From contig CM060990.1 of the NCBI GenBank assembly GCA_030765065.1, positions 5,202,001 through 5,266,000 of the forward strand: a stretch of 64,000 nt of DNA, read 5' to 3'. This document shows, in pieces, positions 1-8,341 of the stretch. Under the pieces are notes generated by a model. The model had not been told where the DNA came from. It did no database searches and saw only the letters and a list, made by a program, of their open reading frames with translations. Positions within the stretch are counted from its first letter, which is position 1, and each line of letters opens with the position of its first letter. The DNA is from Deroplatys truncata. Taxonomy: Eukaryota > Arthropoda > Insecta > Mantodea > Mantidae. A program made the position numbers and the translations under genes.

Positions 1-781
1 GGAAAAAGATGAATAACGCTGTATATGGAAAATTTATAGAAAATGTGAGGAAATACACTGATTTCAAAATAGTTGGAACCTGGGAACAGGCAAAGAAGTT
101 GATAGCACGCAGCACTTACCTACGCACCATAATTTTTGAAGAAAATCTTGTAGGAATCGAACTGGGTAGAGAGGAAGTGCATATGAACAAACCAATCTAC
201 ATAGGACACGCAATTTTGGACATTTCAAAATTTATCATGTACGACTTCTTTTACAATATCATGAAACCAAATTAAAAGACTTGCTGTTGAATTACATGGA
301 TACAGACTCATTCATTTTTGAAACGAGTTCTGATATGTATGATTTCATCAGGGAGAACCCCCAATATTTCGACACTTCAAACTTCGAAAAGGATAATGCA
401 TATGGCATTAAGCAAGCCAATAGGAAAAAGATTGGGTTGTTCAAGGATGAATTGGGCGGCTTGGTTATGGAGGAGTATGTCGGTATAAGAGCAAAGTTAT
501 ACGCATACAGATACGGAGGGCAGACAATTAAGAAAGCTAAGGGCATCACCAGGGCAGGCAAGGATAAAATCGATTTCGGCCATTATTTTGAATGTTTAAA
601 AGACCATAGCCTAAAAATTTATTCGGTACAAAAAACATTTCGGAGTAAACACCACAAAATTACATCAATTGAAACAAACAAATTGGCTTTGAAGGGGGGT
701 GACGATAAGAGGAAGTTGATGGAAGGAAGCTATAAGACTGTAGCGTGGGGCCATTATTCCCTTAGACCCGGTGATTGGTAG
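1..781 (+). pseudogene. Polinton protein-primed DNA polymerase B, C-terminal part (fossil)
   Basis: C-terminal palm and thumb region of a family-B DNA polymerase, which in Polintons copies the element from a protein primer. Visible landmarks are the NNAVYGK motif (polymerase motif B type) near the start and MDTDSF (motif C, with the paired metal-binding Asp residues) around position 300. The remainder matches the usual extension after motif C, including the VGIRAKLYAY stretch. The N-terminal exonuclease and most of the palm lie left of the window. This part is broken. It converges with the integrase gene on the opposite strand, with about 175 bases of AT-rich sequence between them. Confidence 0.88.
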
Positions 782-895
782 TGCCTAAACTTTTAAATAA
801 TGTATATATTGTGTAAAATAGATATCAAATGTGTGAGGGTTTTTTGTGAAACACTTTTCCCTCAAAAAAGAAAGAAAATATGAATGCTTTTTTAA

Positions 896-942
896 AATAA
901 AAATACTCATGATTTTACAATCATAAAACTTTAGTCTTTATT
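896..942. terminator. Convergent poly(A) signals between PolB and integrase
   Basis: AATAAA on plus at 896-901 lies downstream of the PolB end. TTTATT at 937-942 reads as AATAAA on minus, just past the integrase stop. This back-to-back arrangement is what two convergent eukaryotic-type transcription units would need. Function is inferred from position only. Confidence 0.5.
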
Positions 943-955
943 AATTCTTCACATA

Positions 956-1876
956 TTACACCAAGTCCTTTATATCAATCCATTGAGTATCTGGAAGACC
1001 ATACCACTTTACAAGAACTTTGTTTCCACGTTTACGTATAACCTTTTCTACTAAATATGTATTAGGATAGTTAGTCTTTTTTAGTTCATGTCCATAAAAG
1101 CCACCTTTTATGGTTTCACCATTCCTATCCTTTAGTATGTATGTTGTAGGCTTGGTACGGTTCACACGAAATACTTTAAAGATTTCAACGCTCCAGTTAG
1201 ATTCATAACCCTTTTCAAAATGCCCTTTATGTTTAGATATCCTGACATAATCACCAACACTAAACTCCCTTGAAGTCTTCTTCTCTCTTCGTTCTTGATT
1301 ATAATCATACACAGTCAGAAGAAGATCGTTGTTTTTCACTTCATTAGGTTTCATGCGGATATTTGAATGAAAAGTATCATTGTACTTTACAAGGATTCTA
1401 CGTAAAAGATCTAGCCACTTGTATGAGCCTTGGACTAAAAACTCTCGGTACATCATATTCTTCAAGGTTCGAATTAAACGTTCAACAGCCGCAGCCTTCA
1501 CATTGGTATAGGTGCTGTAGTGGTTAATATTATACTTAAACATTAAACGTTTAAAGAACTTGTTATAAAATTCTTTCCCGTTCTCACTTTGAATATTCCG
1601 GGGAGGGACATCCATTTCTTGTAATATATCCTCCATAGCCTTTGCAACATTAACTCCGCTCTTATCCTTTAAGGGTTTTGCATATGCCATTTTTGAGTAA
1701 AGGTTGATGGCGATCAGAATGTATTTGAAATTTTTGTTCACTCTTGCATATGGTATCATTTCAATCAAATCAATTTGTAATAAATCATTCATACCTTTAC
1801 TGATAATTTTGCGTCGTAAATAGTTCCTCCTCGCCGACCCGTGAAGCTCTCTGGCGATATTCTGTTTGGCTGTCAT
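956..1876 (-). CDS. Polinton integrase with C-terminal chromodomain (fossil element gene)
   Basis: About 306 residues, the usual size for Polinton integrases. It is a retroviral-type DDE integrase that would insert the element DNA into the host genome. The catalytic core begins around residue 33 (LQIDLIEM), followed by the conserved YILIAINLYSKMAYA block and the AAAVERLIRTLKNMMYRE segment holding the catalytic Glu helix. The last 40 residues (YLVEKVIRKRG, then VLVKWYGLPDTQWI) form a chromodomain, which in related elements is thought to direct insertion to modified chromatin. The frame is open from start to stop. Its start overlaps the end of the next minus-strand gene by four bases, suggesting linked expression. 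Confidence 0.9.
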   Translation of the reverse strand: MTAKQNIARELHGSARRNYLRRKIISKGMNDLLQIDLIEMIPYARVNKNFKYILIAINLYSKMAYAKPLKDKSGVNVAKAMEDILQEMDVPPRNIQSENGKEFYNKFFKRLMFKYNINHYSTYTNVKAAAVERLIRTLKNMMYREFLVQGSYKWLDLLRRILVKYNDTFHSNIRMKPNEVKNNDLLLTVYDYNQERREKKTSREFSVGDYVRISKHKGHFEKGYESNWSVEIFKVFRVNRTKPTTYILKDRNGETIKGGFYGHELKKTNYPNTYLVEKVIRKRGNKVLVKWYGLPDTQWIDIKDLV

Positions 1877-2685
1877 GCTATAATTTTAGATGCTTTCAAC
1901 TCCCGGATAATTTCCTCAATCTCTTGAGTGTGACTATTATTACCAGCGTCCCTCGAAGCAATAACTAACCTCAGTCTATTCACCAATGTGTTAGGGTTTC
2001 TCCAGAAAACGTAGTCAACCTCCTTATCAGACTTATTCTCCTTCCATGTCAGTCCTAGACCTGAATGTGTATTGAGTAAGGGGCGTATTATATTCTTGTA
2101 TTTATACGATTTACCAGATTTCAAACGACCGTGTCTGGTGTAACCAGATCTATGAAGAAAAGTACTTTTCATAATCTTAGCGTACGTCTCCAAGTCTTCA
2201 CTGGTGTATGCAGAAATCTGAGGCGTTCGCTTAAAGATGAGCTCCGTCAAACCGGCTGTGAACTCATACGTTTCATTACCTATCAATATTTGATTATTTA
2301 TAAAATGAATATCTTTATTTCCAAGCATATAACTTCCATCCTGATATCTCACCCCGTACAATGTATCAATGCGGTCCTTGTCTTTTGAGCGAACGTGTTG
2401 CAGGAAAGTAGAAATACTTGTAGAATCATCATCTTCATTCTTGACTGTCTCCACAGCCAACCCTCGTTGAGTGTCCAACATATCCTTGAGGGGAGCGGTT
2501 ACAGGCTTCAAAGCTTCGGACATGACATGCTGAGTCTCAAACCTGAGACCTTTTAGAGCTCTCAGTTTTTCTTTTACAGCCCTGGTATGCTCGCCTACAG
2601 ACTCTTTAAGTCTTATGCTTTCACTATCCATCTTAAAAATGACGTGAAAATAGACGATTACCTTCAATTTATAGTCTGCGTCCAC
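1873..2685 (-). CDS. Common Polinton protein of unknown function
   Basis: About 250-270 residues; a likely Met start is MDSESIRLKE, a little inside the longest frame. The N-terminal third is charged and helical. The centre has the pattern DTLYGVRYQDGSYMLGNKDI followed by a TAGLTELIFKRTP block and YTSEDLETYAKIM. I recognise this layout from arthropod and cnidarian Polintons, where it recurs between integrase and ATPase, but its role is not established. The C terminus (NIIRPLLNTHSGLGL, then VDYVFWRNPNTLVNRLRL) is also typical. It lies head-to-tail with integrase and the fibre-like gene, with short overlaps at both ends (4 and 17 bases). Confidence 0.7.
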   Translation of the reverse strand: MDADYKLKVIVYFHVIFKMDSESIRLKESVGEHTRAVKEKLRALKGLRFETQHVMSEALKPVTAPLKDMLDTQRGLAVETVKNEDDDSTSISTFLQHVRSKDKDRIDTLYGVRYQDGSYMLGNKDIHFINNQILIGNETYEFTAGLTELIFKRTPQISAYTSEDLETYAKIMKSTFLHRSGYTRHGRLKSGKSYKYKNIIRPLLNTHSGLGLTWKENKSDKEVDYVFWRNPNTLVNRLRLVIASRDAGNNSHTQEIEEIIRELKASKIIA

Positions 2686-3771
2686 CTTGAGTTCTCATCG
2701 TATCGATAGCCTTAGCTAACATCTCTATCGAAGTTCTCAGTTGCTCGGTTTCTTTCTTATGTTCCTGCGTATGTGTCTTGAACGCTTCAGCAAAGATTGC
2801 CGTCTTAGCGTACTGGCTTCTGGCTGATTCTTCTAGACTCGTCATTTGCTGCACATTAGTTTTGTAAGCGTCCATCATCATATTTACATTTTCCTCCACT
2901 TTCTTAAGTTTATCATTGCAGCAATCAGTTTTGAGAGTATTCAAAACCTCTGTCTTTAACTGTCCGACTGTACCCTCTAAACCTGAAACTCGCTTCATCG
3001 CTAACTTTTCTAAATTACTAATTTTCTGATTGCAAAGATTCTGAAGATTTGTTTTTTCTCTATCAAGCTCTGCGGTAACTTGTTTAATAGAGTTCATTAC
3101 AGAATCCACTCTGTCTTTTGTAGAGGTTGTTAGAGTATCCACTTTACTCGCAGTTTTATTCAGATTTGCTGTGATGTCTAGCAGCTTCTTACCTATTTGC
3201 ATCTCGATTTCCTTTGGTAAGTACCTGTTTAACTGCTGTCGCGTCTCGTTCGATTTCCTAATGATCATAGCTCTAGCATATCTTTTATTTACAGCATCTG
3301 TATCTCCGAGAGGATCTGCTATATCAGTGATTCTCTTATTGTCGAATATAATGTTACCATTACCATCTCTCGAGTGCGTGCGTGAATTGACATATCCAGT
3401 GATGAACTTTTTATTTACAACATCGTTATCGTGAACAGGATCTAGCAATACCTTCAATCTAACTTTATCAATCACAATGTTATTTTCCTTATCTCTCTCG
3501 AGGATATATCTTGAAATCAATTCATCGATCAGGTTCTTAGCCATAACCTCAACATTGTTAGCAGCTTGCTGAGAGAAATTTTGCATCCTAATTTCGAGTG
3601 TATCCACATAATTCTAATTGGAAGCATCATGATTATTTTCAGGATCATGAACGTTGCAAATCTCTTATTCTTGAATTGATAATTTCCTTTGACACCTCTA
3701 TTTATGATAAAACGATCAAACACTCTTCTAACTGGGCCAGTTCTCTGAGAACCGAACCTATCGATGCTCAT
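2669..3771 (-). pseudogene. Fibre-like coiled-coil Polinton protein (fossil)
   Basis: The main open stretch has two copies of a short motif near its N terminus: LLDPVHDNDVVNKKFI and IADPLGDTDAVNKRYA. Such D-x-x-AVNKxY repeats occur in phage tail-fibre stalks and in Polinton genes next to the ATPase. The rest is strongly helical (KTASKVDTLTTSTKDRVDSV and similar heptads), consistent with a trimeric or dimeric coiled coil. A fibre or spike role is an inference from motif and position. The N-terminal portion is broken. The segment starts just beyond the ATPase gene on the same strand. Confidence 0.55.
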
Positions 3772-3777
3772 GGTTAA

Positions 3778-4492
3778 CTACGAATGATCATTTTCTTTTT
3801 TGTCGAGCTTAATATATACATCAAAACCATTCCTATATCGTCCCTCATTCATATGAAATTCAGGAACTATCACAACAAAGGTTCTTCCTTCTGTAGAGCT
3901 CTCCCAAACGTTCTTACATAGATCTTTAAATTCATTGTAGGTCATGTCGGTATTTACATAATCTTCGTAAATGTGCTTTAAGTTTAAATTGTCTTGTCTG
4001 AAGAGTATTATCATGTTTGTATTATCGCGAATTAAATGTTTTGGAACTTTAGCATAGGACTGCGCTAGATATACAGAATCGACATTTCGATGTCTACCCA
4101 TACTGTAAAAGGATGCTATCTTTTCCTGCTTTTCAGTGATGACGTCATCAAATATAAAGATTGAATTTTCTTCGACTTCAGAAGGATGCAAAACATCATC
4201 CCCGTTGTCGAAGGTGTTCACTTCTATACCTTCGATGTTTCCGAGCACTTTAATTAGATATTGGTACTTTGGTTGATAGAGAGACTGAATAAATATACAA
4301 ATTTTCAAAACGTAGTCCATTCTCGTGGAGTAGCATATTGAGTAATACGTTTGTTTTCCCTGCACTGGAGCTCCCTAAAATAAGAGCTCTGACATTAAAT
4401 GGAAATAACTTGCCATGACGATCACTTCTAAAGTCACTTTCAAAGTCTAATACCTGAATAGGTAGAGAGCAGTGCTGCTTAACAAGCTCCAT
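3778..4492 (-). pseudogene. Polinton genome-packaging ATPase (fossil)
   Basis: P-loop ATPase of the FtsK/HerA type that would package DNA into the capsid. The Walker A motif is GSSSAGKT, near residue 40 of the first stretch, and the Walker B is SIFIFDDVI. Further conserved features are GRHRNVDSVYLAQSYAKVP (sensor region) and NMIILFRQDNLNLKHIYEDY, which are signatures of Polinton and adintovirus ATPases. The gene starts at the ATG at 4492 (MELVKQHCSLP). It runs divergently from the phospholipase gene on plus, with a 126-base gap holding TATA-like sequences. The gene is broken, about once. Confidence 0.85.
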
Positions 4493-4618
4493 GTTAACAA
4501 CTAACTTATAAAATGTATGTGCATTGTTTATATATATATTCCCGTTTGTAAAAGTAGTTAATGATTGACTGCAATGATATAAAACGGCTAATGCATGCAA
4601 TTACTCGTTTAGTCTATC
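4493..4618. promoter_or_regulatory. Divergent promoter region between ATPase and phospholipase genes
   Basis: The 126-base gap separates the two opposed gene blocks of the Polinton. TATAAAA at 4578-4584 lies about 35 bases before the plus-strand ATG at 4619. An alternating TA run at 4529-4539 lies about 37 bases before the minus-strand ATG at 4492. This is the expected position for a shared bidirectional promoter. No start sites are known. Confidence 0.4.
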
Positions 4619-4900
4619 ATGAGAGCTAAGAGAGGGAGGTCGTTGCAGTATAAGCGCGGCTCTGGAATTATTAATTCCATAATTAATTCGTTCCCCTTTG
4701 AAGCTCACTTGCCTGGATATAGATATTGCGGTCCTGGTACTAAATTGGAAAAACGTCTAAAAAGAGGAGACCCCGGAATTAACCAATTAGACACAGCTTG
4801 CAAACAGCACGACATCGCGTACGCTGAGAATAAGGACACCGCTTCAAGACAAATAGCGGATAAGATTCTTGCAGAGAAGGCTTGGAAACGTGTGAAGTGA
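4619..4900 (+). CDS. Parvovirus-type phospholipase A2 domain protein of the Polinton
   Basis: 93 residues. It has the two hallmark motifs of secreted or viral phospholipase A2: the calcium loop YCGPGT (residues about 38-43) and the catalytic block LDTACKQHDIAYAE (about 59-72, fitting DxxCxxHDxxY). In parvoviruses this domain sits in the VP1 N terminus and breaches endosomal membranes during entry. The same domain is known in several Polinton/adintovirus elements. The basic N terminus (MRAKRGRSLQYKRGSG) may bind DNA or act as a nuclear signal. The catalytic residues appear present. It is the first gene of the plus-strand late-type block. Confidence 0.85.
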   Translation: MRAKRGRSLQYKRGSGIINSIINSFPFEAHLPGYRYCGPGTKLEKRLKRGDPGINQLDTACKQHDIAYAENKDTASRQIADKILAEKAWKRVK

Positions 4901-4951
4901 TCAGATTCAACTTTTGGTGAAAGGTTAGCTGCAAGGCTAGTAACTGCAATC

Positions 4952-5101
4952 ATGAAGGGAAGGGTTGCAGTGGGAGCCGGAAAGAGGAAGAAGAAGAGAG
5001 GAGGGTTTTTACCGTTGATACCCATCATTGCTGCTTTAGGCGCTGCAGCAGGTGGCGCTGCTCAGATAGCCTCTGCAGTCAATAAAAAAAAAGGCTGCTG
5101 A
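4952..5101 (+). CDS. Short pX/mu-like core peptide 1
   Basis: A 49-residue open frame starting at an ATG. A basic stretch (GKRKKKR) is followed by GGFLPLIPIIAALGAAAGG and a short hydrophobic Ala-rich helix ending in basic residues. This basic-then-GGFLPL-then-hydrophobic layout strongly resembles the precursor of adenovirus core protein X (mu), which condenses DNA or interacts with membranes. Similar short proteins are described in adintoviruses. It lies between the phospholipase gene and a second, similar peptide. Assignment rests on motif similarity alone, over a short length. Confidence 0.5.
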   Translation: MKGRVAVGAGKRKKKRGGFLPLIPIIAALGAAAGGAAQIASAVNKKKGC

Positions 5102-5138
5102 TAGACACTTAGCAGAAGTTGCGAGGCATAACAAGGCG

Positions 5139-5351
5139 ATGGAGACCCAAGGAAAGGGTCTCCGGAAGAGAAGGTGTAAGAAGAGGAATAAAGGAGGATT
5201 CTTACCTGCAATGCCTCTGATGTCGTCTTTAGCCGCTGCATCTAAAATAGCAAGGTCTTTGAAAAAAAGAGGATCTAAAGGCGAGGATTTAAAGAAGAAG
5301 GCAAAAACGGAGGAAGAGGATTGTACATATACCGGAGGAAGCCCTAAGTAA
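5139..5351 (+). CDS. Short pX/mu-like core peptide 2
   Basis: 70 residues, very basic. It repeats the architecture of the preceding peptide: KRRCKKRNK, then GGFLPAMPLMSSLAAASKIA, then a Lys-rich tail (KKRGSKGEDLKKKAKTEEED). The repeated GGFLP signature suggests either a duplicated core-protein module or two domains of one protein type. It is placed just before the protease gene, as core and protease genes often are in adenovirus-like gene orders. A DNA-condensing role is inferred from charge and from likeness to adenovirus pX/mu. Confidence 0.5.
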   Translation: METQGKGLRKRRCKKRNKGGFLPAMPLMSSLAAASKIARSLKKRGSKGEDLKKKAKTEEEDCTYTGGSPK

Positions 5352-5409
5352 CGTAGCCCTCGAATATTATGCTAAACGTTTAAAAATTCCTTATTTTAGA
5401 GGGGTTTAT

Positions 5410-5676
5410 ATGATTGACAAACTTCCTTTAAAACCGCACTGCAAAGAGAGACTTATTACCAATCTCGATACATCAGATAATGAAGGAACACACTGGGTTG
5501 CTATAAGGAAAGAAGGTGATGTCGCATACTACTTTGAAAGTTTCGGTAATTTGAAGCCGCCTCCTGAGATTGAGAAATATCTACAGGATGTTAAAATCTA
5601 CTATAATACACAGAGATACCAGAATTTCGATTCAGTAATCTGCGGGCACTTGTGCTTGCAATTTCTTTTATCCTAG
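5410..5676 (+). CDS. Adenain-like cysteine protease (capsid maturation)
   Basis: C48-type protease related to the adenovirus protease, which would cleave capsid and core precursors. Visible signatures are GTHWVAI (catalytic His, about residue 34), YYFESFGNLKPP (conserved acidic residue and the following loop) and SVICGHLCLQFLL (catalytic Cys in the CGHLC motif). The motif order H, acidic, C is correct. The annotated ATG at 5410 may be internal, because the same frame is open upstream and reads like family sequence (YYAKRLKIPYFRGVY). Polinton proteases are usually somewhat longer than 88 residues, which agrees with an upstream start. Confidence 0.85.
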   Translation: MIDKLPLKPHCKERLITNLDTSDNEGTHWVAIRKEGDVAYYFESFGNLKPPPEIEKYLQDVKIYYNTQRYQNFDSVICGHLCLQFLLS

Positions 5677-5695
5677 AAGCTGCTTCATTGTCAAG

Positions 5696-6406
5696 ATGAG
5701 TTATACAGTTACAGCGAGTGGGTCAGACACTGTTATTTCAACGTATCTAAACCCTCCTCTACAGCTAGATCCTCCAGGTCATTATGAGATTGCTCTCTTG
5801 AATTTTGAAACATTCTATTCAATACCAAATGTCGATGAAAGTAATAATAGATTTCATTATATTCATAATGGTAAACCTGAAACCATTGTCATCCCTCATG
5901 GAACCTACGAGATTGCCGATATCAATACATTTCTAAAGGATAAACTAGGATTGAATGATGAAGTCTTTTTCATAAGGCCTAACAATAATACAATGAAGGC
6001 TGAAATTAAATGTCCTGATACAATAGACTTTTCTAAGGATTGATCTATCGGTTCGCTTCAAGGATTCACAGACACTAAAATAATTCCTGCTGGAGAAGCG
6101 CTCGAATCTGACGATCTTGTGAATATATTTAAAGCGAGTATCATACGTGTGGAGTGCAGTATTGCAACAGGCTCTTTCATTGACGGTAAAAGCGGACATT
6201 CCCTCTACGAGTTTTTCCCTTCTGTTCCACCAGGCTATCATATCTCTCAAGAACCTTCGAACCCAATATATTTACCGGTCATAGATACAAACTATATAGA
6301 CCAGATCACTATTCGAGTGGTAGATCAACACGGGAAGACTATCAACTTCAGGAACGAAGTTATCACTACAAGACTCCACATAAGACGTAATGGCAATACA
6401 TTTTAA
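5696..6406 (+). pseudogene. Penton-like minor capsid protein of the Polinton (fossil)
   Basis: The open stretches resemble the roughly 230-residue minor capsid (single jelly-roll, penton) protein of Polintons. The first portion starts MSYTVTASGSDT and has LNPPLQLDPPGHYEIALLNF. The later portion has the VEYF-like LYEFFPSVPPGYHI segment and ends with VVDQHGKTINFRNEVITTRLHIRR, a characteristic ending. The gene is broken, about once. It lies directly before a small 47-residue frame and the hexon-like gene on the same strand. The penton role comes from known gene order and approximate family recognition. Confidence 0.65.
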
Positions 6407-6533
6407 AAGACACCTCAAATACTATAATAGAGGACGTACACAGCGTTCGAAGCATACTACCTCTCCAACTTTCGAGGAGTTAACACGTGCTAACCGCAAG
6501 TTCCTCGAAGAGTTAGGTTACAGGACGCTATAA
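6390..6533 (+). CDS. Small basic Polinton protein, 47 residues
   Basis: A short intact frame: MAIHFKRHLKYYNRGRT near the start, ending in FLEELGYRTL. It overlaps the penton-like gene end by 17 bases and ends in a TAATG overlap with the next gene, so its stop shares a base with the hexon-like ATG at 6533. This tight packing suggests re-initiation or coupled translation. The N-terminal half is rich in Arg, Lys and His; the C-terminal half is acidic and helical. I do not recognise a function. Confidence 0.5.
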   Translation: MAIHFKRHLKYYNRGRTQRSKHTTSPTFEELTRANRKFLEELGYRTL

Positions 6534-7747
6534 TGGACATCTTAAACGTGACAGAAGTTCCAGCCTTTGACGACAAGATCACCAAGGAGGAGGAGCATAT
6601 TTTTCTTCCATACAACACCTTCGCTCTGGATGTAAACGATGAAATTAGAATACCATGCCAAGCTGAAGATTTGTATACGCTACCTAACAAAAGTTATCTC
6701 TACATCGAAGGTGCTCTCACCAAGGTAGATGGATCGCCTACTACTACATCGAAACTCACTAATAATGCTATAACCTTCATGTTTGATGAGATACGTCTAG
6801 ATATGAATGCTACAACTATAGACAGAACAAGGAATCCTGGAATTACTACAACTATACGAAATTATGTGACTCTCAACCCTATGGAATCGAATCGTCTGCT
6901 GAATGCTGGATGGGCCTATCCTGGTGAAGAAGTTGATATAGTACACGGGACGAATGGAGCTTTCAATGCTGTAGTCCCTCTCTCGATGCTCCTAGGATTT
7001 GCTGATGATCACAAGGAACTTATACTCAACAGCAAGTTTGAATTGATTCTCATAAGATCCAAATATTCTAGAAACTGTGTCCTGAGTTCGAATGGAGAGG
7101 AAGCTAATGTAAAGTTAACTAGAATCGAATGGAGGATGCCTGTAATTCGCCTTTCCGATGCTGAAAGAGTTCACATTCTAAAAATTGTCAAGTCTGATAA
7201 ACCTCTGCACCTTGCCTTTCGATCTATGGATCTTCATACCCAGCCTGATGTACCCCAGACAAGATCTTTCACGTGGAATGTAGCAACAACATCTAAGCTC
7301 GAGAAACCTCGCGTCATCATAGTGTGTGCTCAGACTGCCAGATTGGGTGATTATAGCAAGAACAGTTCCGAGTTTGATCACTGCAACATTACTAATTTGA
7401 GACTATTCCTCAACAGTGAATGCTACCCCTACCATGATTTGAACTTGGACTTTAAAAATTCAAAGTTTGCTTCACTATATGAAATGTACTGTAAATTTCA
7501 AAGTTCCTATTATGAAAGAGAGAATTATCCTCTCTTGAAGAGAAAGGATTTTCTTCACAGTGCACCATTATTCGTAATAGACTGTTCTCACCAACCCGAG
7601 GAGGTTATAAATGGAGCTGTGAACATCAGAATCGAGATTCAAGCATCTGCAAATATACCAGCCCAGACGTCACTGTACTGCCTGGTTCTACACGACAAAG
7701 TATTTACCTACAAAGCTCTTTCTCACGTGATGCAAGCACTTGTATAA
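6533..7747 (+). CDS. Hexon-like major capsid protein candidate (F54H12.2-like Polinton protein)
   Basis: 404 residues in one open frame. The protein type is familiar from many arthropod Polintons, often named after the worm protein F54H12.2. Recognisable stretches are FMFDEIRLDMNATTIDRTRN, VTLNPMESNRLLNAGW, LSMLLGFADDHKELI and the later TRIEWRMPVIRLSDAER. Length, beta-rich composition and position after the penton-like gene fit a double-jelly-roll major capsid protein, but I infer that role. A poly(A) signal follows at 7810-7815. It is the best-preserved gene in the relic. Confidence 0.65.
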   Translation: MDILNVTEVPAFDDKITKEEEHIFLPYNTFALDVNDEIRIPCQAEDLYTLPNKSYLYIEGALTKVDGSPTTTSKLTNNAITFMFDEIRLDMNATTIDRTRNPGITTTIRNYVTLNPMESNRLLNAGWAYPGEEVDIVHGTNGAFNAVVPLSMLLGFADDHKELILNSKFELILIRSKYSRNCVLSSNGEEANVKLTRIEWRMPVIRLSDAERVHILKIVKSDKPLHLAFRSMDLHTQPDVPQTRSFTWNVATTSKLEKPRVIIVCAQTARLGDYSKNSSEFDHCNITNLRLFLNSECYPYHDLNLDFKNSKFASLYEMYCKFQSSYYERENYPLLKRKDFLHSAPLFVIDCSHQPEEVINGAVNIRIEIQASANIPAQTSLYCLVLHDKVFTYKALSHVMQALV

Positions 7748-7809
7748 TTATGCATATGTTTGGGTGAATGGTTTTTGTAAAGAAATGTACAAGGATAAGT
7801 TTTATGAAT

Positions 7810-7846
7810 AATAAATTGAATTCATATACTAAAACACTCTTTTATT
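7810..7846. terminator. Convergent poly(A) signals at the hexon end
   Basis: AATAAA at 7810-7815 on plus follows the hexon-like stop by about 65 bases. TTTATT at 7841-7846 gives AATAAA on minus for the gene or genes coming from the right. This is the same arrangement as at 896-942 in the same element. Confidence 0.5.
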
Positions 7847-8341
7847 GACTTTAGCATACATTTCAAGCATTTTCCTTCTTCCCATCCTACTCCCTGAAAA
7901 ACTAATTACTCCTGACTTGCAGAAATCATTTAAAATATTCAAATGTCTTTCAATATAGGGCAATAGCCGTTTTAGGTTCCTTACACCCTCAATGTCTAAA
8001 GATATTACATTATTATTTAAACATGTATTTATGAAATGAATTGAACTGTCAAAAAATACAATAATATTGTATGCATAAATTACATTGTCACAATATTCAT
8101 CTCACGCAAACTTTTTTTCTTGGCGTAGGTAATCTTCAATCATTGAAATGTTTTTGGATATTATATCCCAGTCTGATTTTGTAATATAAACAATTGATTT
8201 ATCACTTTCACAATTTATGTAGAGGGAGGGAATGTCATAGTATAGTCCAATGTTCACGGAATGGGAGGGGGAGATGCTGACGTCATCAAACGCCTGTGAT
8301 CGATTCTCCATGCTCCTCTGGCGAATGCAGGGTATCTTCAA
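7847..8341 (-). pseudogene. Hypothetical minus-strand coding stretch of the Polinton (broken)
   Basis: Mostly open minus-strand sequence between the spliced gene and the convergent poly(A) signals. The upper part begins around MKIPCIRQRSMENRS and has alternating hydrophobic and acidic residues (IVYITKSDWDIISKNISMIEDYL). The lower part has a similar helix-rich texture. No known domain is recognised. It overlaps the last exon of the spliced gene in another frame, so it may instead be a 3' untranslated region or an alternative product. Broken, about once. Confidence 0.3.

Noticed and set aside
292-561. An 89-residue minus-strand frame opposite PolB
   Set aside because: It is a shadow of the polymerase coding strand.
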